Shown: positions 43,192 through 53,431, counted from the stretch's first letter. The stretch is 64,000 bases of DNA from Rhizobiales bacterium 62-17 (GCA_001898965.1 MKVW01000009.1:1466522-1530521); one strand, 5' to 3'. Notes: generated from the sequence alone by a model not told the origin. Made by a program: numbers and translations.

Positions 43192-43941
43192 CTAAGGCCA
43201 TCCGATGGCGGCCTCGCCGCGATGGATGGCCTCGGCGCGTTCGGTGAATGTGCCGCTCGCATCATGCAGGACCAAAGGCGGCGCCAGCCGCATGGGCGCG
43301 CGGTTGCCCTTGATGCCGCGCATCAGAATGCGGATCGCCGGTGCATCCGGCCGCGCGTGTACCGGCATGATCGTGATCGCGCCGAAGCGTCCTTCGCTAG
43401 CCGATAAAATATCGCCGAGACGCTCGACGCGATGGATCATCGTGAAGGAGCCGTCCGGCCGCAGCACCGCGCTCGCCGCGCGCAGCCAGGGAGTCACGAT
43501 GTCGCCGCCAGCTTCGACTGCATGAGCGGCCGCCTTCTTGGCGTGCGGAGAGACGCGATGGCTGCGCCCGTCGTACCAGGGCGGATTGCAGATCACGTCG
43601 TCGAGGCTGTTGTCGGAGAGGCCGGCGGCATGCCGGGCGCGGGCGCTCAAAAGATCGCAAACCACCACCTGCGTCGCCATCGTCACATTCGCGGCGGCGT
43701 TCCGTTGGGCCAGCGCCGCGATCTCGGCATCCTGCTCGACCAGCACGAGCGCTTCGGGATGCAGGCGCAGCGCGGCGGCGAGGCCGGCCGTGCCTATGCC
43801 GGAGCCCAGATCGCCAAGCTTCCGGCCGACGGGCTCACAGGCGGCGGCCAGCAGAATGGCATCGGTTCCCGCGCGATGGCCGGTGGCGGGCTGCAGCAAC
43901 CGCAGCCGGCCGCCAAGAAGCGCATCTTCCGTTTCAGCCAT
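43192..43941 (-). CDS. tRNA1(Val) (adenine-N6)-methyltransferase-like protein (TrmN6/YfiC family)
   Basis: A 249-residue SAM-dependent methyltransferase with the Gly-rich motif LGDLGSGIGTAGLAAAL, acidic VLVEQDAEIAALA and the N6-adenine motif NPPWYDGR. The family methylates A37 of tRNA-Val or related substrates. It is the second gene after a DUF2007 gene that it overlaps by 8 bases. ATG 43941 (MAETEDALLGG) is chosen. Confidence 0.85.
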   Translation of the reverse strand: MAETEDALLGGRLRLLQPATGHRAGTDAILLAAACEPVGRKLGDLGSGIGTAGLAAALRLHPEALVLVEQDAEIAALAQRNAAANVTMATQVVVCDLLSARARHAAGLSDNSLDDVICNPPWYDGRSHRVSPHAKKAAAHAVEAGGDIVTPWLRAASAVLRPDGSFTMIHRVERLGDILSASEGRFGAITIMPVHARPDAPAIRILMRGIKGNRAPMRLAPPLVLHDASGTFTERAEAIHRGEAAIGWP

Positions 43942-44158
43942 GTTTGAGCTCTCCGCCATATCCGGCCTCGGTCAGGAGGCGGCGGGCCCGCTCGGCCTCG
44001 TCGCGGGGCACGAGAATCCGGCGCGGCAGGAAGCCGATCGACCCCTCCAGCACGCTCATATGGCCGTCCGCAACGAAGTGATTGATATCAGCGGCGTTCA
44101 AAAGCGCTTCGATGGCTGAAATCAGCACCATGTCGTTGGTGCGCATAAGCTCGATCAC
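43934..44158 (-). CDS. DUF2007 domain small protein
   Basis: A 74-residue protein with the family pattern MIELMRTNDMVLISAIEALL at the start, HMSVLEGSIGFLPRRILVP in the middle and a basic C terminus. Function unknown; it resembles the P-II-like putative signal-transducing fold. It starts at a GTG; a much longer frame upstream lacks support and would run into the promoter of the divergent polyprenyl synthase. Its end overlaps the methyltransferase start. Confidence 0.85.
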   Translation of the reverse strand: MIELMRTNDMVLISAIEALLNAADINHFVADGHMSVLEGSIGFLPRRILVPRDEAERARRLLTEAGYGGELKHG

Positions 44159-44342
44159 GTCTTTGTCAGCCGGACCGCCGCTCCGGCGGTTCCGCTCCGT
44201 TTGGGCGCATTTGGCGCGTTGCACACGACCCTTTGCCCGTGCGAAAAGTGCGCGAGCCTCGCACGTGGGTTGTGGCGCCGCAAGCGCTGCCCAGTGGATT
44301 TGGCCGGTGAATTGGATCTGCGGGTTGATCGGAGTGAATGCT

Positions 44343-45350
44343 GTGGGTGTCGTCGTTCCCCTGGAAGAAAAGTCCACCGGTATCGAGCGTCTCAATGGCC
44401 TGGTGGCCGAGGCCATGGCCGGGGTCAACAAGACCATTCTGGCGCGCACCGGCTCCGACGTGGCGATGATTCCAGAAGTCGCCAACCATCTGATTTCCTC
44501 CGGCGGCAAGCGCCTGCGCCCGATGCTGACCCTCGCCACGGCGGGGCTGTGCGGCTACACCGGCGAAGGCCATATCAAGCTCGCCGCCTCCGTCGAATTC
44601 ATGCACACGGCGACGCTGCTGCACGACGACGTGGTCGACGAGAGCGACATGCGCCGGGGCAAGCTCGCCGCCCGCATGCTGTGGGGCAACGAAGCCTCGG
44701 TTCTGGTCGGCGACTTCCTGCTCGGCCAGGCGTTCAAAATGATGGTCGAGGTCGGTTCGCTGCAATGCCTCGACGTGCTGTCGAGCGCCGCCGCCGTCAT
44801 CGCCGAGGGCGAGGTGATGCAGCTCTCCGCTGCCAAGGACACCCAGACCTCGGAAGACGCCTATCTCGAAGTGATCCGCGCCAAGACGGCGGCGCTGTTC
44901 GCCGCTGCCTGCGAAGTCGGTCCCATTCTCGCCGGCCGCGCCAAGGCTGATGTCGAGGCCTGTCGTGGCTATGGCGCCAATCTCGGCATCGCCTTCCAGC
45001 TCATCGACGACGCACTCGACTACGGCGGCTCAGCCGCCAAGCTCGGCAAGAACGTCGGCGACGATTTCCGCGAGGGCAAGATCACTCTGCCGGTGGTGCT
45101 GTCGTTCCGCCGCGGCACGGAAGCCGAGCGCGATTTCTGGCGCCGCACCCTGGAGCGCGGCGAAATCGCCGATGGCGATCTCGAAACGGCACTCGCGACC
45201 ATGAAGAAGCACCGCGCGCTGGAAGACACCGTCGAGCGCGCCCGCCATTACGGCGCCATGGCGCGCGACGCGCTGGAACTCTTCCCAGCCTCGCAGTGGA
45301 AGCGGGCTTTGTTCGACGTGGTCGATTTCTGCGTCAGTCGCGCGCATTGA
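44343..45350 (+). CDS. ispB: Polyprenyl (octaprenyl-type) diphosphate synthase
   Basis: A 335-residue trans-isoprenyl diphosphate synthase with first aspartate-rich motif LLHDDVVDESDMRRG, IAFQLIDDALDY (second motif) and SGGKRLRPMLTLATAGL at the N-terminal lobe. It makes the side chain of ubiquinone. GTG 44343 with GGAG nine bases upstream is chosen; upstream codons are in frame but run through the intergenic and DUF2007 promoter region. Confidence 0.92.
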   Translation: MGVVVPLEEKSTGIERLNGLVAEAMAGVNKTILARTGSDVAMIPEVANHLISSGGKRLRPMLTLATAGLCGYTGEGHIKLAASVEFMHTATLLHDDVVDESDMRRGKLAARMLWGNEASVLVGDFLLGQAFKMMVEVGSLQCLDVLSSAAAVIAEGEVMQLSAAKDTQTSEDAYLEVIRAKTAALFAAACEVGPILAGRAKADVEACRGYGANLGIAFQLIDDALDYGGSAAKLGKNVGDDFREGKITLPVVLSFRRGTEAERDFWRRTLERGEIADGDLETALATMKKHRALEDTVERARHYGAMARDALELFPASQWKRALFDVVDFCVSRAH

Positions 45351-45363
45351 CGGAAACGCGGGC

Positions 45364-45524
45364 CCTCGGTGTCATCCCCGACGCAGCGAAGCTGCGAGCG
45401 GGGATCCAGGGGCACGTGGTAGAGCGCTGATTGAAACGGCGATGCGCGGTTGTTGCGCAAGATTTTACCGCTCGTCCCTGGATTCCCGCTCGCGCCTTTG
45501 GCGCGTCGGGAATGACACGGAGGT
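45364..45524. repeat. Palindromic repeat, A type
   Basis: GGTGTCATCCCCGACGC...GGGGATCCAGGGG (45368-45412) pairs with CCCTGGATTCCCGC...TCGGGAATGACACGG (45476-45521). It lies between the convergent ispB and GH3 genes, where it could serve as terminator. Confidence 0.8.
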
Positions 45525-45538
45525 TGTCGACCGATCTG

Positions 45539-47695
45539 TTAAGCTCGCACCTCGATATCCACCCGCTTGAGATCGCAAGGTCGCGCGCTCGTGCCGATAT
45601 GGATTTCGATGGGGCCGTCGTCGAGGCGCGGCTTCAGATCGAGCCCGGGATAGGCGAGCTGATGCGCATGCAGTTTGAAAGCGACGCGCTGGCGTTCGCC
45701 CGCCGCCAGCGCGACGGTCTGAAAGTCCTTCAGCTCCAAGGCCGGCCGCGTCACCTGCGCCACCGGATCGCGGATGAACAGAAAGATCGTGGTCTCACCA
45801 TCCATCTTGCCGGCATTGCTGACATCGATGGACACATCGAGCGCACCATCGCGCTCAATTGTCGTCGCGCTCACCTGCGCCTCGCTCAGATCATAGCGCG
45901 TGAAGCTCAACCCTTCGCCAAAGCTCCAGCGCGGCGTGATCGGCGCGTCGAGGAAGCAGGTCGAGAAACCGTTCTTCGGATCGTTCGGCCGGCCGGTGGT
46001 GCGCAGGCTGTAGTAGATTGGAATCTGGCCGACTTCGACCGGCCAAGAGATGGCGAGCCGGGCTGAGGGATTCCATGCGCCCTTGATGATGTCGGCGATG
46101 GCATTGCCGGCTTCCGTGCCCGGAAACCACGCGGCGATGATCGCCTGCGCACCGTCGACCAGCCACTGCGGCAGAACGAAAGGCCGGCCGCCGACCAATA
46201 TGAGCAACAGCGGCTTGCCGGTGGCGACGATGTCGCGCGCCAGTTTGAGTTGGCTGTCAGGCGGCGCCGGCCTGGTGCGGCTCGCCGCTTCGCCGGAGAT
46301 GTGGCGGGATTCGCCGATGCACAACACCACCGCATCGGCGGCTTGCGTCACTTTCACGGCTTCGGCCACGGCTTGCGCGTCGCCGGTTTCGATGCCGCCG
46401 CCCGCCGCATGGGTGATGGTACTGCCGGCGAAGGCCGTGCGCAGGCCGGCGAGAATGCCAACCGTTTCGTCGATCTCGCCCGCCATGCACCAGGCGCCCA
46501 TCAATTCGCTCGGTGCATCCGCCAGCGGGCCGACGACGGCAATGTTCCGCGGCGCTTGCGTCCAGGGCAAAAATTGATCGCGGTTTTCGAGCAGCACGAT
46601 CGAGCGGCGCGCCGCATCGCGCGCCGAGGCACGGCGCGAGGGATCGCTGTCGGGCGTCGGTGAAATGTCTTCGAGGCCGCGCAGCGGATTGTCGAACAGG
46701 CCGAGCGCAAATTTCAGTTTGAGCACGCGCCGCACGGCACGGTCGATCTCGTCCATGCTGACGGCGCCGCGTTCGAGCGCGACGGGCAGGCCTTGCTCAT
46801 AGGCGCCAGCCATCATGTCGATGTCGACACCGGCCTTCAGCGCCAAGGTCGCGGCTTCCGTGAGATCGGCGGCGACGCCATGCGGGATCAGTTCGGCGAT
46901 GGCGTTATAGTCGCTGATGACGACGCCATCGAAACCCCAGTGCTGGCGCAGCAGATCGTTGAGCAGCGGCTTGTGCGCCGTCATCGCCACGCCGGCCACA
47001 TCGGTGAACGACGGCATGATGCCGAGCACGCCGGCCTCCACCGCCGCCTGGAACGGCGGCAGATAGATTTCCGCCAGCGCGCGCTCCGAAACATCGACCT
47101 CCGCATAGTCGCGCCCGGCATTCACCGCGCCATAGGCGACGAAATGTTTGGCGACGGCGGCAAGGCGGCGCTCGGGTTGCGGCGGCGTGTTTTGAAAGCC
47201 GACGACTTTCGCCTTGGCATATTCGGCGTTGATGAACCCGTCCTCGCCGGCGCATTCGCAGATGCGGCCCCAGCGCGGATCGCGGCTGACGTCGAGCATC
47301 GGCGCGAAGGTCATCTGAATGCCGTCGCGCGTCGCTTCCTCGGCCGCTTCCTGCGCCGTGCGCTGCCACAGCGCGCGGTCGAAGGCGCAGGCTTCCGCCA
47401 AGGGGATCGGATAGATGGTGCGATGGCCGTGCAGCACGTCGACGGCGAAGAACAGCGGGATTTTCAGCCGCGTCTCTTCCATCGCCACCCGCTGCGCCTC
47501 GCGGATTTCCTTGGCGCCCCAGGTGTTGAGAAGGCTGCCGGCGCGGCCTTCGCGCACCATGGTGGCGGGATTGTGCGGGCCGGGCGGGCCGGTTTCGACC
47601 AGCGACGCCGCCAGCATGGTAAGCTGGCCGAGCTTTTCGCTGAGAGTCATCTGCGCGATGAGGTTTTCGATCCGCCGCGCGATCTCTGTCGTCAT
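45539..47695 (-). CDS. GH3-family beta-glucosidase
   Basis: A 718-residue glycosidase with GH3 N-terminal TIM barrel (IAQMTLSEKLGQLTMLA; TFAPMLDVSRDPRWGR; KHFVAYGAVNAGRDYAEVD), nucleophile Asp in GVVISDYNAI, C-terminal domain from about residue 380 (SIVLLENRDQFLPW, IAVVGPLADA) and a fibronectin III-like end (VSIDVSNAGKMDGETT, DFQTVALAAGERQ). No signal peptide is visible, so cytoplasmic. It would hydrolyse beta-linked oligosaccharides. Confidence 0.93.
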   Translation of the reverse strand: MTTEIARRIENLIAQMTLSEKLGQLTMLAASLVETGPPGPHNPATMVREGRAGSLLNTWGAKEIREAQRVAMEETRLKIPLFFAVDVLHGHRTIYPIPLAEACAFDRALWQRTAQEAAEEATRDGIQMTFAPMLDVSRDPRWGRICECAGEDGFINAEYAKAKVVGFQNTPPQPERRLAAVAKHFVAYGAVNAGRDYAEVDVSERALAEIYLPPFQAAVEAGVLGIMPSFTDVAGVAMTAHKPLLNDLLRQHWGFDGVVISDYNAIAELIPHGVAADLTEAATLALKAGVDIDMMAGAYEQGLPVALERGAVSMDEIDRAVRRVLKLKFALGLFDNPLRGLEDISPTPDSDPSRRASARDAARRSIVLLENRDQFLPWTQAPRNIAVVGPLADAPSELMGAWCMAGEIDETVGILAGLRTAFAGSTITHAAGGGIETGDAQAVAEAVKVTQAADAVVLCIGESRHISGEAASRTRPAPPDSQLKLARDIVATGKPLLLILVGGRPFVLPQWLVDGAQAIIAAWFPGTEAGNAIADIIKGAWNPSARLAISWPVEVGQIPIYYSLRTTGRPNDPKNGFSTCFLDAPITPRWSFGEGLSFTRYDLSEAQVSATTIERDGALDVSIDVSNAGKMDGETTIFLFIRDPVAQVTRPALELKDFQTVALAAGERQRVAFKLHAHQLAYPGLDLKPRLDDGPIEIHIGTSARPCDLKRVDIEVRA

Positions 47696-47765
47696 GGTCT
47701 TCCCAATTCTTCGTTGCGCGCGTGTCTTCCAACGGATCGGCGTGGGAGGCAAGTCCCAGCAGAGA

Positions 47766-48635
47766 TCAGCGCAATACGGTCGATTTCACCCACCAACCAG
47801 GATGATCGCGTCGGATCACCGCCGCCGCCCGCGCCGCCGCATGGCAATTTTCGAACAGACCGAAACAGGTGGCGCCGGAGCCGGACATGCGCGCCAGCCG
47901 GCAGCCGCGCCCCGCCGCCAGGACCGCCAGCACATGACTGATCTGCGGTGCCACCATGCAAGCGGGGTCTTCGAGATCGTTGCGTGCCTTGCGCAACTGG
48001 CCGAGCAGCGTCGCGGCGGAGGATGTGTCGATGGCCGGATGCGCGCCGTAGCCGAGGGACGCACCGGGTTTCAGGCCCAGTTCCGAGAACACCGCCGGCG
48101 TCGCGACGGGAACGCCCGGATTGACCAGAACGGCGAACAGGCGGGGCAGGGCGAGTTCCGGCCCGAGTTCGTCGCCGCGCCCAAGCATCATGCGCGCGTG
48201 CTGCGCGAGACAGACGGGCACATCCGAGCCCGTGGCGGCCGCGGTCCCGTGCCAGCGCGGATCACCAAGCGGAATGTCGTTTAAGCGCGCCAGCAGGCGT
48301 AGCGCTGCCGCGGCGTCCGACGAGCCGCCGCCCAGACCGGCGGCCACCGGCAAGGTCTTGATGAGATGAAAAGTGCCGGCGCGCAGATTTGGAAACGCCG
48401 TCATCGCGTGCCGCGCGGCGCGCAACACCAGATTGTCGTCATCGGGGCCGGCGGCGCCAGCCGTGGTGCCGCTCGTCGTCAGCGACAAGCCATCGCCTGG
48501 CTCAAGCGACAGTCTGTCTCCGGTGCCGGAGAAGGCGACCAGGCTTTCCAGATCGTGCCAGCCATCGGCGCGGCGTCCGCGCACATGCAATGTCAGATTG
48601 ATCTTGGCCGCAGCCTTTTCGACGAGCGCGGTCAT
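47766..48635 (-). CDS. ispE: 4-diphosphocytidyl-2-C-methyl-D-erythritol kinase
   Basis: A 289-residue GHMP kinase of the non-mevalonate isoprenoid pathway. It opens with AAAKINLTLHVRGRRADGWHDLESLVAF in pattern, has the ATP loop PVAAGLGGGSSDAAAALRLL, and the C-terminal RMSGSGATCFGLF motif. It lies upstream of the GH3 gene with a 70-base gap. Confidence 0.95.
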   Translation of the reverse strand: MTALVEKAAAKINLTLHVRGRRADGWHDLESLVAFSGTGDRLSLEPGDGLSLTTSGTTAGAAGPDDDNLVLRAARHAMTAFPNLRAGTFHLIKTLPVAAGLGGGSSDAAAALRLLARLNDIPLGDPRWHGTAAATGSDVPVCLAQHARMMLGRGDELGPELALPRLFAVLVNPGVPVATPAVFSELGLKPGASLGYGAHPAIDTSSAATLLGQLRKARNDLEDPACMVAPQISHVLAVLAAGRGCRLARMSGSGATCFGLFENCHAAARAAAVIRRDHPGWWVKSTVLR

Positions 48636-48671
48636 AGGCCTCTATCAATATCTGCTGCGTGGCGGCTGGAC

Positions 48672-50456
48672 CTAGCCGCCATCCGTCTTCGGCTTGTCGG
48701 AGCCGACCGCTGGTGTGACCGTCGGGGCGGCATTGTCCTCGTCCATGCCCTTTTCGATCTTGCGCAGGATCTTCGGCATCTCTTCCGGTTCTGGCCCCAG
48801 GTCGCGCGCATGGTTCCACTGGAACTGCGCTTCGAGCCGGCGGCCGACCTTCCAATAGGCATCGCCCAGATGGTCGTTGATCACCGGATCGGACGGCTTC
48901 AGCTCGATGGCGCGCTCAAGCTCGCGCACCGCATCGTCATATTTGCCGAGGCGGTAATAGGCCCAGCCGAGGCTGTCGACGATATAGCCGTCGCGCGGCC
49001 GCAGTTCGACGGCGCGCTTGAGCATGCGGAAGGCTTCGTCGAGATTGGTGCCCTGGTCGACCCAGGAATAGCCGAGATAGTTCAGCACCACCGGGTTTTC
49101 CGGCACGGCTTCCAGCGCGCGCCGGAAGTCGGCCTCCGCCAGCGGCCATTGCTTCGAACGCTCATAGCTCACCGCGCGATAGTAGTAGATCGTCCAGTCG
49201 CTCTTGCCGCGCTCGGCCGATGTATCGAGCGCGCGGCTGTAGGATTGCGCCGCTTCCGTATAGAGCTTGCGCGAACGCTGCAGATTGGCGAGTGCGATCA
49301 GCGCATCGGGATCGTTAGGCTGATCCTTGACGATGGCATTGAGATGTTCCAGCGCCTCGTCCTTGCGGTCGAGCTTTTCGAGCACGAAGGCGATCTGCAG
49401 ATCGGCGCTGGAGCGCAGCGGCGAATTGGCCGGCATGCTCTCGAACACGTCGATGGCGCGCGCGTCCTGCTTGATGCGCTCATAGGCATCGCCCAGGCTG
49501 ATGATCGCCAGCGCATGGTTCGGTTCGAGCCACAGCGCCAGGCGCAGATAGATGATGGCGGCGAGTTCGTCGCCGCCCTGGCCGCCACCGGCCGAGGCCA
49601 GTCCGTAAAGCACTTCGGCGGCGCCTTCGGTCGCGTTGGAAACGACCGAGTCGAGCGTCTTGCCGGCATTGATCTGTTGCATCGCCTGGGCGATCACCGG
49701 ATGGCGCGGCAGTTGTTCGTCGAAGGCGCGATAGGCGCGCAACGCTTCGTCCTTGCGGCCTTGCTTGGATTCGATGCGCGCATAGGCATCGACCAGGCGC
49801 AAAGTGCCGTTCTCGACGTCATAGGCCGCCTTCATCCGGCGCGCCGCTTCCTGCGGCCGCTTGCCGACATCGGCGATCAAACCGGCGTGATAATCGCGAA
49901 ACAGCGACAGGCGGCGATCGGTGAGCTTGTCGGTGGTCTCGAGCGCCCGGCCGTATTCGCCGGCGCCCGCGAAGGCCCAGGCCGACAGCAGGATCGAAGT
50001 GATCTCGCCCTGGCGGAAGCCGCCGCCCTTGGCGAGATAGGTGCGCGCCGAGGCGAACTGCCGGGTTTTGATGGCGCGCACGCCGAGCGCCAGATTGGCG
50101 AGGCCGTTCTTGGGATCGATGCGCACCAGCCGTTCGGCCAGGGTCATCGCTTGCGGCATGTCGCCATTGGCGATGGAGGCGATGAAGGCGCGCTCGATCA
50201 GCGCCGGATTGCGTGGGTCGAAGCGCAGCACTTCGCGGAAATAGGTCGCTGCCGCCAGCGTATCCCGCTGGGAGGCGGCGGACAGGGCGGCGAGATAATT
50301 GCCGGCCGGACTGGCGCCGACTTCGAACGGGGTCGCCACCGCCCGCGACGGGCGCACGCTGGCCGAACCGGCCGAGGCGAAGCAGAGGAGGGCCAAACCG
50401 GCCAGGGCGGCGCGGCGAAGGGGGCGGCGGTGAGCGGACAGAGCTGTAAGGGGCAC
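48672..50456 (-). CDS. Exported tetratricopeptide-repeat protein
   Basis: A 594-residue protein with an N-terminal signal-like stretch (RRAALAGLALLCFASAGSASV) and at least eight TPR-type units between about residues 60 and 570, for example AATYFREVLRFDPRNPALIE, ALEHLNAIVKDQPNDPDAL, AEADFRRALEAVPENPVVLNYLGYSWVDQG and AVRELERAIELKPSDPVIND. Such periplasmic TPR proteins usually scaffold envelope complexes; no partner is identified. GTG start. It ends 36 bases before ispE, so the two may share a transcript. Confidence 0.85.
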   Translation of the reverse strand: MPLTALSAHRRPLRRAALAGLALLCFASAGSASVRPSRAVATPFEVGASPAGNYLAALSAASQRDTLAAATYFREVLRFDPRNPALIERAFIASIANGDMPQAMTLAERLVRIDPKNGLANLALGVRAIKTRQFASARTYLAKGGGFRQGEITSILLSAWAFAGAGEYGRALETTDKLTDRRLSLFRDYHAGLIADVGKRPQEAARRMKAAYDVENGTLRLVDAYARIESKQGRKDEALRAYRAFDEQLPRHPVIAQAMQQINAGKTLDSVVSNATEGAAEVLYGLASAGGGQGGDELAAIIYLRLALWLEPNHALAIISLGDAYERIKQDARAIDVFESMPANSPLRSSADLQIAFVLEKLDRKDEALEHLNAIVKDQPNDPDALIALANLQRSRKLYTEAAQSYSRALDTSAERGKSDWTIYYYRAVSYERSKQWPLAEADFRRALEAVPENPVVLNYLGYSWVDQGTNLDEAFRMLKRAVELRPRDGYIVDSLGWAYYRLGKYDDAVRELERAIELKPSDPVINDHLGDAYWKVGRRLEAQFQWNHARDLGPEPEEMPKILRKIEKGMDEDNAAPTVTPAVGSDKPKTDGG

Positions 50457-50674
50457 GCGCGTCTCTTGCTTGGTCAGGGGCGATGATTGCCGGCAAGGAT
50501 CGAAAGCCGAGCAATTCCCGGAGAATCTTCCGCGAACATGGCCTTTTTAGGCAAAGGCGGCAAGGGTAGCTATTGGGTGGGGCAGAAAGCAGCGCGCGGC
50601 AGGAAAAGCGATTTCCCTTCGTCGGAAACCGCTCTAAAAGCCGGTCATCTTCTTATTTCAGGCCCCATTTTCAG

Positions 50675-52177
50675 ATGAACGACGCAGAAACCAAATCCGC
50701 CACCGTCAAAGCACGCCTGCCGCGCGGTCTCGCCGACCGGACGCCGACGGATATCGCCGCCACCAACCGCATGATGGCGGCGATTCGCGAAATCTATGAA
50801 TTGTATGGGTTCGAGGCCGTCGAGACGCCGTTCATCGAATATACCGAGGCGTTGGGCAAGTTTTTGCCCGATCTCGACCGGCCGAACGAGGGGGTTTTCT
50901 CGTTCCAGGACGATGACGATCAGTGGCTGAGCCTGCGCTATGACCTGACCGCGCCGCTGGCCCGCTATGTCGCCGAACATTTCGACCGGCTGCCGAAACC
51001 CTATCGCAGCTATCGCGCCGGCTTCGTGTTCCGCAACGAGAAGCCGGGCCCGGGCCGTTTCCGCCAGTTCATGCAGTTCGATGCCGATACAGTGGGCTCC
51101 GCCTCCGTCGCCGCCGATGCTGAAATCTGCATGATGGCCGCCGATACGATCGAAAAGCTCGGCATCAAGCGCGGCGACTATGTGATCAAGGTCAACAATC
51201 GCAAGGTGTTGGACGGCGTGCTCGAGGCCGCGGGTCTCGGCGAGGGTCAGAATGCCCAAAAATTGATCGTGCTGCGTGCCATCGACAAGCTCGATCGTCT
51301 CGGCCCCGAGGGCGTGCGCCTGCTGCTCGGCGCCGGACGCAAGGATGAGTCGGGCGATTTCACCAAGGGCGCGGAACTCGCCCCTGCGGCGATCCAGCGC
51401 ATCCTCGATTTCACCGCCGCGCGCGCCAGCGACAATGCCGGCACCCTGGAGCGGCTGCGTAAGACCGTGGGCGATTCCGCCCGTGGCCTCGAAGGTGTGG
51501 CGGAACTTGCCACCATGGCCGACCTGTTCGGCACCGCCGGCTATGGCGATGGCCGCGTGGTGATCGATCCGGCCGTCGTGCGCGGCCTCGAATATTACAC
51601 CGGCCCCGTCTACGAGGCCGAGCTGACTTTTGAGGTGAAGGACGAGAACGGCCGGCCGATGCGCTTCGGCTCGGTCGGTGGCGGCGGCCGTTATGATGGC
51701 CTCGTCGCGCGCTTCCGTGGCGAGCCGGTGCCGGCAACAGGTTTCTCCGTCGGCGTGTCGCGTCTGCTCGCGGCGCTGACGGCGATCCATTCGCCGATCG
51801 TCGCCGGCGAAGCGCAGCGTGGCCCGGTCGTCGTGCTGGTGCTCGATAAGGATCAGGTGGCGCGCTATCAGGGCTTCGTTTCGGCGCTGCGCGCCGAGGG
51901 CATCCGCGCCGAACTCTATCTCGGCTCCGCCGGCATGAACGCGCAGCTCAAATATGCCGACCGTCGTCGCAGCGTCTGCGCCATCATTCAAGGTTCGAAC
52001 GAGCGCGAGAAGGGCGAGATCATCGTCAAGGATCTCGTCCTCGGCGCGCAGGTCGCCAATGCCGCCAAGGACATGGACCGGGCCGAATATCTGGCGCTGA
52101 AAGAGCGGCAGCAGACGACGGTGGCGGAAGCCGATCTCGTGCGCGCCGTGCGCGAGACCTTGGCGCGGCACGGGTAG
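50675..52177 (+). CDS. hisS: Histidyl-tRNA synthetase
   Basis: A 500-residue class IIa synthetase. Motif 1 near [20 protein letters not shown], motif 2 with [15 protein letters not shown] and [20 protein letters not shown], the histidine-binding [17 protein letters not shown], motif 3 [18 protein letters not shown], then the anticodon-binding domain from about residue 400. The ATG matches the family's short charged N terminus; upstream in-frame GTG codons are less likely. It is divergent from the TPR gene. Confidence 0.95.
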   Translation: MNDAETKSATVKARLPRGLADRTPTDIAATNRMMAAIREIYELYGFEAVETPFIEYTEALGKFLPDLDRPNEGVFSFQDDDDQWLSLRYDLTAPLARYVAEHFDRLPKPYRSYRAGFVFRNEKPGPGRFRQFMQFDADTVGSASVAADAEICMMAADTIEKLGIKRGDYVIKVNNRKVLDGVLEAAGLGEGQNAQKLIVLRAIDKLDRLGPEGVRLLLGAGRKDESGDFTKGAELAPAAIQRILDFTAARASDNAGTLERLRKTVGDSARGLEGVAELATMADLFGTAGYGDGRVVIDPAVVRGLEYYTGPVYEAELTFEVKDENGRPMRFGSVGGGGRYDGLVARFRGEPVPATGFSVGVSRLLAALTAIHSPIVAGEAQRGPVVVLVLDKDQVARYQGFVSALRAEGIRAELYLGSAGMNAQLKYADRRRSVCAIIQGSNEREKGEIIVKDLVLGAQVANAAKDMDRAEYLALKERQQTTVAEADLVRAVRETLARHG

Positions 52178-52183
52178 AGCTTT

Positions 52184-52320
52184 CCGTCATTGCGAGGAGC
52201 ATAGCGACGAAGCAATCCAGGGCGCGAGGACGCACGTCAACAAAGCCTATGGCGCATGCCAAACGTCGATGGCTTCGCGTGCGACTCCTGGATTGCTTCG
52301 CTTTCGCTCGCAATGACGGT
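52184..52320. repeat. Palindromic repeat, B type
   Basis: CCGTCATTGCGAGGAGCATAG...GAAGCAATCCAGG (52184-52221) is followed by its inverted copy CCTGGATTGCTTCGC...CGCAATGACGG (52288-52319). It lies between the convergent hisS and the Bug protein gene. Confidence 0.85.
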
Positions 52321-52329
52321 ACGGCAACG

Positions 52330-53325
52330 TCACCTCTTGCGCCCGTCCAATGCGTCCTTGATGAGCGCCAATGTTTCCGGCGTTTGATCGAGCGCCGGGC
52401 GCAAGCTCTTCAAAACATCATCGCCGATCAGCGGTTCGACGGCGCGGCCGAGTTTGGTTGCCTCAATGCGGAAGTCCGCATCGTCGAGCGCCCGGCGATA
52501 AGCGGTACGCAAGGCGTCCAGCAGGGGAGCGGCGACACCGGGCGGGGCGGCGGTGATCCGCGCCAGATCGGCCTGGGCTTGAATGAGCGCGACGATGTGG
52601 CGACCGCGCGCTTCGCTGACGAGCGTGGCGAGTTGCGGCGCATCTTTTTCGCCGCCGCCGATCTGCGCGACGATGCGGGCGAAACCATCGCGCACGAAAG
52701 GCTCGTAGACGGCGCGTGCCGCGACCGCGCCGGCGATGTCGCCACGTCGCATGGCCTGCTGGTCTTCGTTGCCTGTCAGGCCCGGCCGTAACCGGATCGG
52801 CAGATTGAGCGCGCTCGTCAGCAGGCTCGTCTCCACATAGGAGGCGCTGCCGATATTGGCTGTGCCGAAGGTGACCGGCTGGGGCTGGGCGGCTAGCCCT
52901 TTCCAATCCATCACCGGCGATTGCGCCGCAAGCACGACAACACGCGGATCGGACACCGCATTGCCGATCCAGGAAAAGCGCGCCAGATCGAATTTGACCT
53001 CGGGACGGCCAACGAGCTGATCGTAGATCAGGCCGATGTTGAACGTGCCGATGGTGAGCCCGTCCGGCCGCGCCGCGTAAAGCATATTGGCGCCGATCAG
53101 ATGGCCGCCACCCGGTACATTCTTCACCGCGATTGTCGCGCCGGGCAGATATTTCTGCATCAGCCGCGCGACCAGGCGACCGTGGGAATCGTAGCCGCCG
53201 CCGGGGCCTGTCGCGACGATGTAGGTCACCGTCTTGCCGCGAAAGGCTTCGTCCTGCGCCAGGGCGGGCGTGAGGAAGCTGGAAAATAGACAGGCGAGGA
53301 AAGCGAGAGGGCGCGCGCGGATCAT
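52330..53325 (-). CDS. Tripartite tricarboxylate transporter substrate-binding protein (TctC/Bug family)
   Basis: A 331-residue exported binding protein: signal peptide ending LTPALAQ, then GKTVTYIVATGPGGGYDSHGRLVARLMQKYLPG in pattern, KNVPGGGHLIGANMLYAARPDG, FGTANIGSASYVE and the C-terminal RRALDDADFRIEA. It would bind a carboxylate for uptake, but no TctA/TctB membrane genes are here. A possible longer start runs into a repeat copy and is rejected. It sits 106 bases from the next minus-strand gene. Confidence 0.88.
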   Translation of the reverse strand: MIRARPLAFLACLFSSFLTPALAQDEAFRGKTVTYIVATGPGGGYDSHGRLVARLMQKYLPGATIAVKNVPGGGHLIGANMLYAARPDGLTIGTFNIGLIYDQLVGRPEVKFDLARFSWIGNAVSDPRVVVLAAQSPVMDWKGLAAQPQPVTFGTANIGSASYVETSLLTSALNLPIRLRPGLTGNEDQQAMRRGDIAGAVAARAVYEPFVRDGFARIVAQIGGGEKDAPQLATLVSEARGRHIVALIQAQADLARITAAPPGVAAPLLDALRTAYRRALDDADFRIEATKLGRAVEPLIGDDVLKSLRPALDQTPETLALIKDALDGRKR

Positions 53326-53367
53326 GCGCCATCTATACATATTCGGGCTTTGCGAAACAGAGGCCTC

Positions 53368-53410
53368 GGTGTCATCCCCGACAGCCGCGGAGCGTGTCCG
53401 GGATGACACC
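53368..53410. repeat. Compact A-type palindrome
   Basis: GGTGTCATCCC at 53368 and GGGATGACACC ending at 53410 are perfect inverted 11-mers around a 21-base centre. It is the shortest copy and lies between two minus-strand genes. Confidence 0.85.
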
Positions 53411-53431
53411 AGGGATTCCGGACAACCTGCT

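Noticed and set aside
48366-50486. 706-codon frame on the plus strand
   Set aside because: It is the mirror of ispE and the TPR gene. Composition is typical of a shadow frame.
50645-52171. 508-codon minus-strand frame opposite hisS
   Set aside because: hisS motifs are unmistakable on the plus strand; this frame has none.
52330-53409. Longer N terminus for the Bug protein
   Set aside because: The added codons lie in a dispersed palindrome (53368-53410) and precede the signal peptide.
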